In this document: in pieces, positions 18,302 to 25,858 of the stretch | Numbering within the stretch: the stretch's first letter is position 1 | Layout: the number at the start of each line of letters is the position of its first letter | Origin: DASTPP01 sp035762175 | Lineage (GTDB): Bacteria; Myxococcota_A; Polyangia; Polyangiales; Polyangiaceae | Assembly (NCBI GenBank): GCA_035762175.1 | Contig: DASTPP010000008.1 | Span: 1 to 27,140, forward strand | DNA length: 27,140 bases | Direction of reading: 5' to 3' | Position numbers and translations under genes: made by a program | The notes under the pieces: generated by a model | The model's input: only the letters and a program-made list of their open reading frames with translations | Databases searched by the model: none | What the model was told of the DNA's origin: nothing

Positions 18302-18438
18302 TTATACCCTAGATGGACGCACGGAGGGGCTCGTGCTACGCACCGCTCATTTTGACGCAATCGGAACGTACGGACCACACGGAGCGGGGCGATCGTACGG
18401 GGCGTCAGCTTGACTCGGCGCTCGTCGCGTCCGGCGCA

Positions 18439-19782
18439 ATGGCCCACCGCGCACACCTGGTGTTGGTTCACGGCGAGCCGCGCGACGCCGTGGTCGAGTT
18501 CGGGGCGCGCGGCGCCACGATCGGCCGGCGCGCCGAGGGCAGCCAGGTCGAGGTCGGCGTCGCCGACTCGCTCGTGTCGCGCCAGCACGTCCGCGTCGAG
18601 CCCCACGGCGCCGGCTGGCGCCTGCAAGACCTCGGCAGCCGCAACGGCGGCTTCGTCGACGGGGCCCCGTTCAAGCCCGGGGCGTCCGTGGCGCTCGCCC
18701 CGGGCGCCGTCATCCGGGTCGGCGACACCCTCTTCGTCTTCCGCCCCGAGGCCCGGGCCCTCGACCAGGCCGAGACGTGCGAGGCCTTCCCGGGCATTTC
18801 GAACGCCGCCGCCGCCGTGCGCCGGCGCCTCTGCGCGCTCGCCGGGGCGACCGGGCACGTGCTCGTCGTGGGCGAGACCGGCACGGGCAAAGAGCGGGTG
18901 GCGCGCTGGCTGGGGCGCCCGGCCCTGCAGCGCCCCTTCGTTCCGCACAACTGCGCCGAGCTCTCGAAAGAGCTCGGCCGCTCCGAGCTCTTCGGCTACG
19001 CGCGCGGCGCCTTCAGCGGCGCGACGAAGGCCAAGCGGGGCCTCATCGACGCCGCCCACGACGGCGTGCTCTTCCTCGACGAGTTCGGCGAGCTCCCCTG
19101 GGAGGTGCAGGGCGAGCTCTTGCGCTTCCTCGAAGATGGCAGCTACCGCCCGGTCGGCGCGACCGAACTGCGCACGAGCCCCGCCCGCGTGGTCGCCGCG
19201 ACCAACGTCGTGCTCGACGACGCCGTGCGGGCGGGCCACTTCCGCCGCGATCTGCTCGCCCGCCTGCGCGCGGTCAACCTGCCGCTCGAGCTGCCGCCCC
19301 TGCGCGAGCGGCGCGAAGACATCTTGCTCTGGGCCAAGTTCTTCCTCACCGAGGCCCTGGCCGCGCCGCACCCGCCCGAGCCCTGGCAGGCGGGCCTGGC
19401 CGAGTGCCTGCTGCTGCACGCGTGGCCCGAGAACTTGCGCGAGCTACGGGGCGTCATCCGGAGCCTGGTCGAAGCCCGCGAGCCCTGGCCCTGGGCGTCG
19501 AACTGCCTGCCCGACCGGGTCCTCGAGCGCCGACAGACCGCCCGGGCGAGCGCGCCCGGGCCGACCCCCTCCGCGGCCGGTGACGGCCGCGACACCCCCG
19601 CCGTACCCGTCGTACCCGCCGAGTCGGTCGAGCCCACCCGCGACGAGGTCGTGCGCGCCCTGACCGAGACGCGCGGCTGCATGGTCCGCACCTCGTCGCT
19701 GCTCGGGGTCGACCGGCGGAAGCTCTACCGACTCTGCAAAAAACACGAAGTCAACGTAAACCAGTTTCGATCGGGAGAATGA
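18439..19782 (+). CDS. FHA-domain sigma-54-dependent transcriptional activator
   Basis: 447 residues. An FHA domain comes first (about 25-95: T-I-G-R-R, S-R-Q-H-V-R-V, L-G-S-R-N-G), which reads phosphothreonine. The AAA+ domain follows, with Walker A G-E-T-G-T-G-K-E (K151), F-L-D-E-F-G-E-L as Walker B, and R-F-L-E-D-G-S-Y-R-P-V-G. The sigma-54-contacting loop is G-A-F-S-G-A (190-195), with Ser in place of the usual Thr at 193. The Fis-type helix-turn-helix is at the end (L-L-G-V-D-R-R-K-L-Y-R-L). It therefore activates RNA polymerase with sigma-54 when a partner is phosphorylated, probably by a Ser/Thr kinase. Start 18439 was chosen because FHA homology begins there. Its stop overlaps the next gene (ATGA). 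No -24/-12 promoter was found in the window. Confidence 0.93.
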   Translation: MAHRAHLVLVHGEPRDAVVEFGARGATIGRRAEGSQVEVGVADSLVSRQHVRVEPHGAGWRLQDLGSRNGGFVDGAPFKPGASVALAPGAVIRVGDTLFVFRPEARALDQAETCEAFPGISNAAAAVRRRLCALAGATGHVLVVGETGTGKERVARWLGRPALQRPFVPHNCAELSKELGRSELFGYARGAFSGATKAKRGLIDAAHDGVLFLDEFGELPWEVQGELLRFLEDGSYRPVGATELRTSPARVVAATNVVLDDAVRAGHFRRDLLARLRAVNLPLELPPLRERREDILLWAKFFLTEALAAPHPPEPWQAGLAECLLLHAWPENLRELRGVIRSLVEAREPWPWASNCLPDRVLERRQTARASAPGPTPSAAGDGRDTPAVPVVPAESVEPTRDEVVRALTETRGCMVRTSSLLGVDRRKLYRLCKKHEVNVNQFRSGE

Positions 19783-20714
19783 ACGTGTGCAATCAAACGA
19801 TCGACCTCGCGAACAAAACCATCGCGATGGGCCGTAACCCCGTCACGGGGTGCGACCCGGTCAGCAACGTGACGATTCGAAGCGTGGCGACGACGACGCA
19901 GAACGGCAGAACCGTGCACGAGGTGACGCTCTCCGCGCGCGGCACCGACGGCCAGCCTCACGTCTACGGGCCTTACGTGTGGGCCGACGAGAGCTTGATG
20001 TGGGCCGCCTGCCCGAGCACCCTGCCCTCCGACGCGACCCCCGAGCCCGGGCCGACGCCGCTGACGCGGAGCTCGGCGCCCCAGGTCGGGGCGGCGGGCA
20101 CGCTCTACCTCTCCAGGTACAACGTGCTCGAAGTGAGCGCGGACGCGGCCGCCGGCCGGCCCAAGATCGCCTACGACGGCGCCATGGCGACGCCCAAATT
20201 TCCCGACAAACTGCTCCTGTCGCCCGAAATCGAGCCGCTGAAGGTCAACCTGACGCGGCTAACCCTCGTCGGCACCGAGCTCGAGACCGGCACCTTTTCG
20301 ACCAAGACGATCGATTTGCTCGACCGCGCGCACGTGCCGCCGCAGACGCTCGCGCTCGGCGACGGGGCGATCAAGGTTCTGCTCACGGAGGCCGGCCGCC
20401 AGGCGTACGGCCTGCCCCAGCGCCCGCCCGGCACCCCCCTGACCATCGTGCCCGTGCGGCTGCTGATGGCGGGGCGCGAGATCGAGAGCGACGCCGAAAA
20501 CGGCAACGCCGCCGAGTTCGATCTCATCAACTATTACAAGCCTGTCACCGAGCGCGAGTCGCCCCCCGAGCACACCATCGTGCTCGCCGCAGGCACGAAC
20601 GTGACCGGCCTGAGCCTCACCGAGGCCGGGCTCAAGCGGTTCAACACCATCCCGGCGCTGGAGCGCATAACGCTCTCGCGCTTGCGACTGGGCTCTCGCC
20701 AGGCAACCGGGTAA
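19779..20714 (+). CDS. Conserved-looking protein of unknown function, coupled to the FHA activator
   Basis: 311 residues, no family recognised. The gene starts inside the stop codon of the activator (ATGA); a GTG two codons later (19785) has better spacing to the upstream GGGAG and may be the real start. Codons have strong third-position GC, so it is a real gene. Residues 1-75 are polar and beta-like (N-V-T-I-R-S-V, E-V-T-L-S-A-R-G-T-D-G). The C-terminal half has two similar segments, each holding L-T-E-A-G about 85 residues apart, so an internal duplication is possible. There is no signal peptide or membrane segment. Coupling to an FHA activator suggests a substrate, adaptor or co-regulator, but this is a guess. 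Its last 456 bp are overlapped on the other strand by the DUF4347-like gene. Confidence 0.7.
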   Translation: MNVCNQTIDLANKTIAMGRNPVTGCDPVSNVTIRSVATTTQNGRTVHEVTLSARGTDGQPHVYGPYVWADESLMWAACPSTLPSDATPEPGPTPLTRSSAPQVGAAGTLYLSRYNVLEVSADAAAGRPKIAYDGAMATPKFPDKLLLSPEIEPLKVNLTRLTLVGTELETGTFSTKTIDLLDRAHVPPQTLALGDGAIKVLLTEAGRQAYGLPQRPPGTPLTIVPVRLLMAGREIESDAENGNAAEFDLINYYKPVTERESPPEHTIVLAAGTNVTGLSLTEAGLKRFNTIPALERITLSRLRLGSRQATG

Positions 20715-21830
20715 CGTCGCCAGTAGGGGCGCCAAGAGCGAAGCGGCCCTCTGCCGCACGTCGACCGCTTCGCTGGGCGTGGCGACGAAGTGGTGAACCT
20801 CGCCCGGCGCCGAGGGGCTGGCGCGAAGCCGAAGAACGCGGCCGTTCCCCAGTAGCTCGGCGAGCCACCGCTGGCCGCGCCAGGTGGCCGAGAACTGTAG
20901 CTCGACCAGCGAGAGCAGCGGCTCGACCTTTACCTCTCGAAAAAAGACGCCTTTGAACATGGCGCCGACCGGAGGGCCGTCGCCCGCCGCCCCCGCGACG
21001 CCCTGCGGGCGGAGCGCGGCCAGCGGCCGCTTGCGCACCCCGAGCGGCTTGCCCAGCCGCGAAGGCGCCAGCGCGGCGGCGGGCGCGGCGACGAGCCGCT
21101 CGAAGACGACGGGCTCTCTCTTCGTCGGCGCGGCCCGGAAGATCTTCCGGGCGACGGCCCCCTCCTTGGGCTTGGGCTCCGTGAAGTGCCAGCCCTTGAT
21201 GCTCAACATGCCCTCGCGGTCGCGGTAGAGCCCGTCGTCGCCGAAGTCCCCCAGGGCGACGAGGCTCTGCGGGGCCGCGACCGTACACGGCCACATCTGC
21301 GCGAGGTCGAAGAGTAGGGTCCGGCCCCCCACCGCGCGCGAGTCGGACGTCAGGCCCTGCGCGTCGTCGCCGACGGCGCACCCGACCAGCCACACCTCTT
21401 CGACCTGGCTCATCACGTCGCCGTCGAGCATGTTCCAGAGCAAGGCTTCGTACGCGTAGGGGTTGCTGTCGAGCAGGTAGTAGGCCCTCGTTTGCGCGAC
21501 CTGCCGGCGCTGCGTCCAGCTGAAGCCGACCGACAACCTTCCGCGCATGCCGTGGCCGACGATTTGTACGATCGACGGCGGCGCCGCCCGGGCCTCGTCC
21601 GTCTGCGCGTACTGCCGAACTACCTTGCCCAGCGCCCCCACGCTCGAGGCCCGAAGCAGCTTGTGCTTCCTCGGCCCCCGCGCGGCCGCGCCCTCGATCG
21701 TCTCTCGAATCTTGGCGATGAGCGGGTCGCCCCCGTCCGGGTTCGTGACTTCTTCGCCCGGCTTCGCCTCGAGCACGGTGAGTACGTTCCGCTGGCCCCC
21801 GCCGCCCGAGCGACGTTCCTGGTCCGGCAT
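20259..21830 (-). CDS. DUF4347-like caspase-fold protein (His/Cys dyad), 3' end uncertain
   Basis: Up to 523 residues. The N-terminal half resembles DUF4347-type modules in the caspase-like clan: V-Q-I-V-G-H-G-M-R-G with H93, then G-R-L-S-V-G, and V-W-L-V-G-C-A-V-G-D-D with C151. This His and Cys are 58 residues apart and each sits at the end of a hydrophobic strand. Later parts (about 200-370) have no recognised domain. The ATG is 2 nt after the stop of the kinase-STAND gene and AGGAG overlaps that stop, so the two are an operon. The frame stays open to 20259 only across sequence antisense to the opposing gene (20259-20714), where the translation looks like a shadow. A natural end near 20700 or a sequencing frameshift is possible. 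Protease activity is inferred. Confidence 0.75.
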   Translation of the reverse strand: MPDQERRSGGGGQRNVLTVLEAKPGEEVTNPDGGDPLIAKIRETIEGAAARGPRKHKLLRASSVGALGKVVRQYAQTDEARAAPPSIVQIVGHGMRGRLSVGFSWTQRRQVAQTRAYYLLDSNPYAYEALLWNMLDGDVMSQVEEVWLVGCAVGDDAQGLTSDSRAVGGRTLLFDLAQMWPCTVAAPQSLVALGDFGDDGLYRDREGMLSIKGWHFTEPKPKEGAVARKIFRAAPTKREPVVFERLVAAPAAALAPSRLGKPLGVRKRPLAALRPQGVAGAAGDGPPVGAMFKGVFFREVKVEPLLSLVELQFSATWRGQRWLAELLGNGRVLRLRASPSAPGEVHHFVATPSEAVDVRQRAASLLAPLLATLPGCLARAQSQARERYALQRRDGVEPLEPGLGEAQAGHVRACGEHDGVLGGRLALGDRLVIVDEIELGGVAVFGVALDLAPRHQQPHGHDGQGGAGRALGQAVRLAAGLREQNLDRPVAERERLRRHVRAVEQIDRLGRKGAGLELGADEG

Positions 21831-21832
21831 GC

Positions 21833-24800
21833 TTACTCCTCGTCGGAAGGCCCGCCCGCCGCGCAGCGAACGCCGATGGCGAAATCGAAATACCTCGCCT
21901 CCCTCGCGTTCCGCAAGATCGTGGTCGCCTGCTCGAGGTGGGGCGAATCCACCCCGCCCCCCCGCACCACGCGCAGCACGTTCGCCTTGTCGTTCTGCCC
22001 CTCGCGCGAGATCCACTCGGCCACGTTGCCGGACAGGTGCAAGACGCCGTAGGGGCTCGCGCCGCAGGCGAACGAGTCGACGCGGGCCGTCCAACGGCTG
22101 CCGTCGTGCGCCCCCTCGATGTTGGCGCAGCGCTCGTCGGGGGTCACCCCCCAGGGGAAGAGCCGCCGCGGGTGCGGGTTGGGCCGCCCGTTCACCTCGA
22201 GCCCCCCCCGCGCCGCCTTGGCCCACTCGTCGTCGCCGGGCAGGCGCTTGCCCAGGTAGCGGCAGTACGCCTCGGCCGCGAAGGCGTCGATCGAGGTCAC
22301 GGGCATCTCGGGCTCGCCCGTGTGCGCGAGCACGGGCGCGCTCTCCGTCGGGTACACCGGCGCCGGGTAGCCGGTCAGCTCGGCGAGCGCCGCGAAGGGG
22401 CGGAACGCCGCGTTGGAGACCTCGGTGCGGTCGATGGAGAACGTGTCAAGGTGAACGGTTCGCTCCGGCTCGACGTAGTCGGGGTGCTTCGTCGGCGGCT
22501 CGCCGGGGCCCCCGTACACGAACGCGCCCGCGGGGATCTCGACCATGCCCGCGGCGCTCGCCCGGCAGGTCGGCACGTCGATCTCGACCCGCGGGCTCGC
22601 CTTGCCCCGCGACGCGTAGCCCGGCAGCGCCTGCAGGCGCAGCCACGACGGGGCGCAGGCCTCGCCCGCCCGGCCCCGCCCCTCGATGCGCAGGAAGGCG
22701 ACCCCGCCCGGCGCCCGCACGTGCTCGACGCGCTCGCGATCGTCGAGCGACCTCGCCTCGCGGCGCACCATCATGGCGGGCAGCGGTGGCCCCGGGTGGT
22801 GCGCGTCGCCCGGCTTCGGCCCGTGCAGGCGCCAGGCGAGGGACGGCAGCTCGCGCGGCGAGGCCGGCACCGGCCGGCCCTCGACCAGGTCGAAGGGCCG
22901 CAGCACCAGATCGATCTCGCCGACGTTGCCGGCGGCGAGCTGCAGCTCTTCGGCTTGCAGCTTCTGGTGGCGGTAGAGCGCCGCCAGGCCCAGCGAGCCG
23001 GCCGTCACCAGGGCGGCCGCGATCGCGCCGGCGCCGAGCAGCAGGCGCGCCCTTCGGCGCATGGCGGCCTGCCGCCGCTCGCCCTCGCGGAGGAAGTCTT
23101 CGACGAGCTCGGGCAGGGCCACGCCGAGCTGCTCGGCCCGGTGGCGCGCGCTCGCGAGCTCTTCGGCGCCCCAGGTCTCTTCGGGGCGGCGGCCGCGGCG
23201 GCCCCAGAGGGCCGCTGCCTCTTCGAGCTCTTGGAGCAGGCGCCGCTCGTCGCGCGACTCGTCGACCCAGCGGGCGAGCTGGGCCCAGCTCTTGAGCAAC
23301 GACTCGTGGGCGAGCTCGACGACGAAGCCCGATTCGCCGTGCGGGCGGCGTTGAATCACGAGCCGCGCCGAGAGGAGCCGGTCGAGCACCGACGCGGCCT
23401 CCGGGGGCAGCCCGGAGAGCAGCGCCCCCCGCCCCACCACGCGGCGCGCCGTCGCGCCGGCGACCAGCCGGACCAGGAGCTGACGCGCGACCCCCTGCTC
23501 GTGCGCCGTGAGCGTCGCCTGGAAGCGCTCGGCGTGGCGCGCCAGCGCGCCCGCGACGCCGCCGAGCTCGCGGTAGCCGGCGGCGGGCAGCTCGCGCCGC
23601 TCGGCGTCGCGCGCGTCCCAGAGCGAGCGGCAGGCGAACTGCAGCAGCGGCAGATCGCCGAGCTCGTCGCCCACCTCGCTCAACATGTCGTCGACGAGCG
23701 AGGGCACTTCGAAACGATAGCCCACGCGCTCCAAGGGGCCGACGATCGTGCGGCGCAGCTCGGCGGGCCCGAGCCGCTTGAGCACGAACACGCTGCGGAA
23801 GGTCGGGACCCGGCCCAAAAAGTCGTCGCGCAGCGTCACGGCGACGCGGACCGGCTCGGCCGGATCGTCGGCGGCGCCCGCCAGCAGCTCGAGGAAGCGC
23901 TGCGCGTCGGCCTCGGGCGCGCCCTGGGTGAAGATCTCTTCGAGCTGGTCGATCGCCAGCAGCACGTGCTCGCCCGCCGAGGCGATGGTCGCCAGGCGCA
24001 AGGAGAGCAGCGTCGGCGTGGCCCGCAGCTCGCCCGCCAGGGCCTCGGCCTCGCGGCCGGGCTGCCACCGGCCGGGGTCGTCCGAGGCGGCGCCGAGCAG
24101 GCCGTGCGCCAGCGCGACGAAGGGGTTCGGCCCGGGCCGGACGGCGATGACCCGCCAGCGCGCGCGGGCGCGCAAGCGGGGGATGACCCCCCCGTGCAAG
24201 AACGAGCTCTTGCCGGCGCCGGAGGGGCCCACGACGGGCAAGATCGGGCACGCTCGGAGCTGCTCGAGGTACGACTCGATCTCGGGCTCGCGCCCGAAGA
24301 AGAACTTGGCGTGCTCTTCGCCGAAGGCGCTGAGCCCGCGGTAGGGGCCGTCGTCCAGCGGCGGCGCCGCCCCCCCCGCCAGCACCTCTTCGAGGCCTCG
24401 GTGCCACTCGGCGGCCGAGGGGCGGGCGCCGGGGTTGCGGGCGAGCGAGCCCTCGATGAGGTCGACGACGGGGCGGGGCAGGTCGTCGCGGCCGAGCGCC
24501 CGCGGCGGGCGCGACCCGTCGAGCACCGCGGCGCGGCGCTCTTCGTTGCTTTCGACGCCGCCGAAGGGGTGCTCGCCCGCGAGCAGCTCGAAGAGCATGA
24601 CGCCGAGCGCCCACGAGTCGACGCGGTCGGTCGGGGTCTCGCCGCGCCACTGCTCGGGGGCCATCCAGTCGGGCGTGCCGGCGACGCCCGGGCTCGCCGC
24701 GCGCGCCGCCGCCGTGGCGGCGAGGCCGAAGTCGACGACCCGCAGCCGGCCATCTTTCGGGAGCATGACGTTGCCCGGCTTCAAATCACAATGGTAGACC

Positions 24801-25258
24801 CCCGCCGCGTGGGCGTGGGCCAGCGCGCCGGCGATGGCCTGCGCGGTGCGCAGCGCCTCGTCGACGCTCAGCCGCTCGCGCTCGGCGCGCTCGCGCAGCG
24901 TCTCGCCGTCGAGGTACTCGAGCGCGAAGTAGGGCAGGCCGCGGCACTCGCCGAACTCGTAGAGCACGACGATGTGCGGGTGGCTCAGGCTGGCGGTCGT
25001 CTGCGCCTCGAGGGTGAAGCGCTGCGTGTCGTGGGCGCTCACCCGCCCGGGCCGAATGACCTTGAGCGCGACCGAGCGCCCGAGGCTCTCGTCGCGCGCC
25101 AGGAAGACCTGGCCCATGCCCCCCTCGCCGAGCAGGCGCCGCACCCGATAGCGGCCGACCAGCTGCCCGGACGCGAACATCGCGCCGGGCTCGGGCCCCC
25201 CGCCGCGACCACCGCTGTTGATTGTCGGCGAAGCCGAGCGCGTTTCGTCGAAGACCAT
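21833..25258 (-). CDS. Ser/Thr kinase-STAND NTPase-TM-FGE-like fusion protein
   Basis: 1141 residues. Kinase domain at about 35-295: G-E-G-G-M-G loop, K66 (V-A-L-K), H-C-D-L-K-P-G-N with D158 (Cys in place of the Arg of HRD), V-D-F-G, M-A-P-E-Q. STAND-type NTPase at about 320-640, with Walker A G-P-S-G-A-G-K-S-S (K350) and Walker B L-L-A-I-D-Q-L-E-E; winged-helix-like and helical parts follow. A membrane segment is at about 736-760 (L-L-L-G-A-G-A-I-A-A-A-L-V). The C-terminal part at about 900-1138 is FGE-sulfatase/SUMF1-like (G-M-V-E-I-P-A-G, then G-N-V-A-E-W and V-V-R-G-G-G), but the paired cysteines of true formylglycine-generating enzymes are not seen. The start at 25258 is the first Met before the kinase; one at 25180 is possible. 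Such STAND-FGE architectures occur in bacterial signalling and conflict systems. Operon with the DUF4347-like gene. Confidence 0.92.
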   Translation of the reverse strand: MVFDETRSASPTINSGGRGGGPEPGAMFASGQLVGRYRVRRLLGEGGMGQVFLARDESLGRSVALKVIRPGRVSAHDTQRFTLEAQTTASLSHPHIVVLYEFGECRGLPYFALEYLDGETLRERAERERLSVDEALRTAQAIAGALAHAHAAGVYHCDLKPGNVMLPKDGRLRVVDFGLAATAAARAASPGVAGTPDWMAPEQWRGETPTDRVDSWALGVMLFELLAGEHPFGGVESNEERRAAVLDGSRPPRALGRDDLPRPVVDLIEGSLARNPGARPSAAEWHRGLEEVLAGGAAPPLDDGPYRGLSAFGEEHAKFFFGREPEIESYLEQLRACPILPVVGPSGAGKSSFLHGGVIPRLRARARWRVIAVRPGPNPFVALAHGLLGAASDDPGRWQPGREAEALAGELRATPTLLSLRLATIASAGEHVLLAIDQLEEIFTQGAPEADAQRFLELLAGAADDPAEPVRVAVTLRDDFLGRVPTFRSVFVLKRLGPAELRRTIVGPLERVGYRFEVPSLVDDMLSEVGDELGDLPLLQFACRSLWDARDAERRELPAAGYRELGGVAGALARHAERFQATLTAHEQGVARQLLVRLVAGATARRVVGRGALLSGLPPEAASVLDRLLSARLVIQRRPHGESGFVVELAHESLLKSWAQLARWVDESRDERRLLQELEEAAALWGRRGRRPEETWGAEELASARHRAEQLGVALPELVEDFLREGERRQAAMRRRARLLLGAGAIAAALVTAGSLGLAALYRHQKLQAEELQLAAGNVGEIDLVLRPFDLVEGRPVPASPRELPSLAWRLHGPKPGDAHHPGPPLPAMMVRREARSLDDRERVEHVRAPGGVAFLRIEGRGRAGEACAPSWLRLQALPGYASRGKASPRVEIDVPTCRASAAGMVEIPAGAFVYGGPGEPPTKHPDYVEPERTVHLDTFSIDRTEVSNAAFRPFAALAELTGYPAPVYPTESAPVLAHTGEPEMPVTSIDAFAAEAYCRYLGKRLPGDDEWAKAARGGLEVNGRPNPHPRRLFPWGVTPDERCANIEGAHDGSRWTARVDSFACGASPYGVLHLSGNVAEWISREGQNDKANVLRVVRGGGVDSPHLEQATTILRNAREARYFDFAIGVRCAAGGPSDEE

Positions 25259-25858
25259 GAACGTCGAGGGGCCCGCCCTTGGCGGGCGAAAGCTCTCATA
25301 CCGCCCGCCAGCTGATTGGACGATCGGACGGCCCAGTGGACGACAGACGCGCCCCCCGCGCACGCGGATTTTCGAGCGGGTAGCGCGCCCGCGCGGGCGC
25401 ACTGAACGTACGTCAAGCCGCGCCACTCGGGCGCACACGAGCGCCGCCGACGTCGCGCCCCCGCAGGGCCACCGGGCGGCCCGCCGCCGGTGCGCATGTG
25501 CACGCGCTGTGCGGCCCATGTGCGGGCCGAGGTGCACACCCCCGCGCTTGCCTTCGCCGCCGCCGAATTGAAGGGCCTCGGCCCGCCGCCGGCAGTGAGC
25601 ACGCCCTTGGATCGGGCGTTGCTTAAGGCTGGCCTTGTGACGGCGCGTTCGGCGCCCGCACGCAACGGCGAACCATCCGGCCAAAGGCGGCGCGCGCGGC
25701 GGGCGACGTCGCGCGCCCCTGACCCCCGACGGGGGCGAGCGCCCCGCGAGGGCCGAGGGCCGCCGAACCAGCACCAGCATCGACGCAGCCGCTCACCATG
25801 GCCGCGCGCGAGGCCGACCCTTCTCTCAGCAAGAACCCTTACGGCGAAGAGGTGTGTC
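25259..25858. promoter_or_regulatory. 600-bp divergent promoter region (kinase-STAND gene and sigma factor gene)
   Basis: No supported gene. The part near the kinase gene is less GC-rich (A/T around 25285-25345). Palindromes: GCGCCCGCGCGGGCGC (25385-25400) and ACGTACGT (25406-25413). A GTGCGCATGTGCACG-type run lies at about 25490-25505. Frames reading across it on either strand are Pro/Arg/Ala-rich without recognisable domains. No consensus sigma-54 or housekeeping promoter could be named with confidence. Confidence 0.45.

Larger units (their letters stand above)
18097..18438. promoter_or_regulatory. 342-bp control region upstream of the FHA activator gene
   Basis: No gene. It holds a GC hairpin just after the CHAT stop (18103-18131), a 13-bp-arm inverted repeat (18187-18233) and three copies of CACTCGAA at 18233, 18280 and 18294. 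The last copy runs into an AT-rich TTATAC-type box at 18302-18307, which could be a -10 element. The GC content falls sharply around 18160-18175 and 18285-18310. The frame from 18313 to 18438 is open but has weak third-position GC, so it is treated as leader, not coding. Confidence 0.5.

Noticed and set aside
21938..25315. 1125-codon open frame on the + strand
   Set aside because: Exact antisense shadow of the kinase-STAND-FGE gene, with Arg/Gly/Ala-rich translation and no recognisable domain.
25490..25858. Longer N-terminus for the sigma factor (or a separate small gene)
   Set aside because: Sequence is Arg/Pro-rich, with no domain; the ATG at 25859 has a good Shine-Dalgarno.
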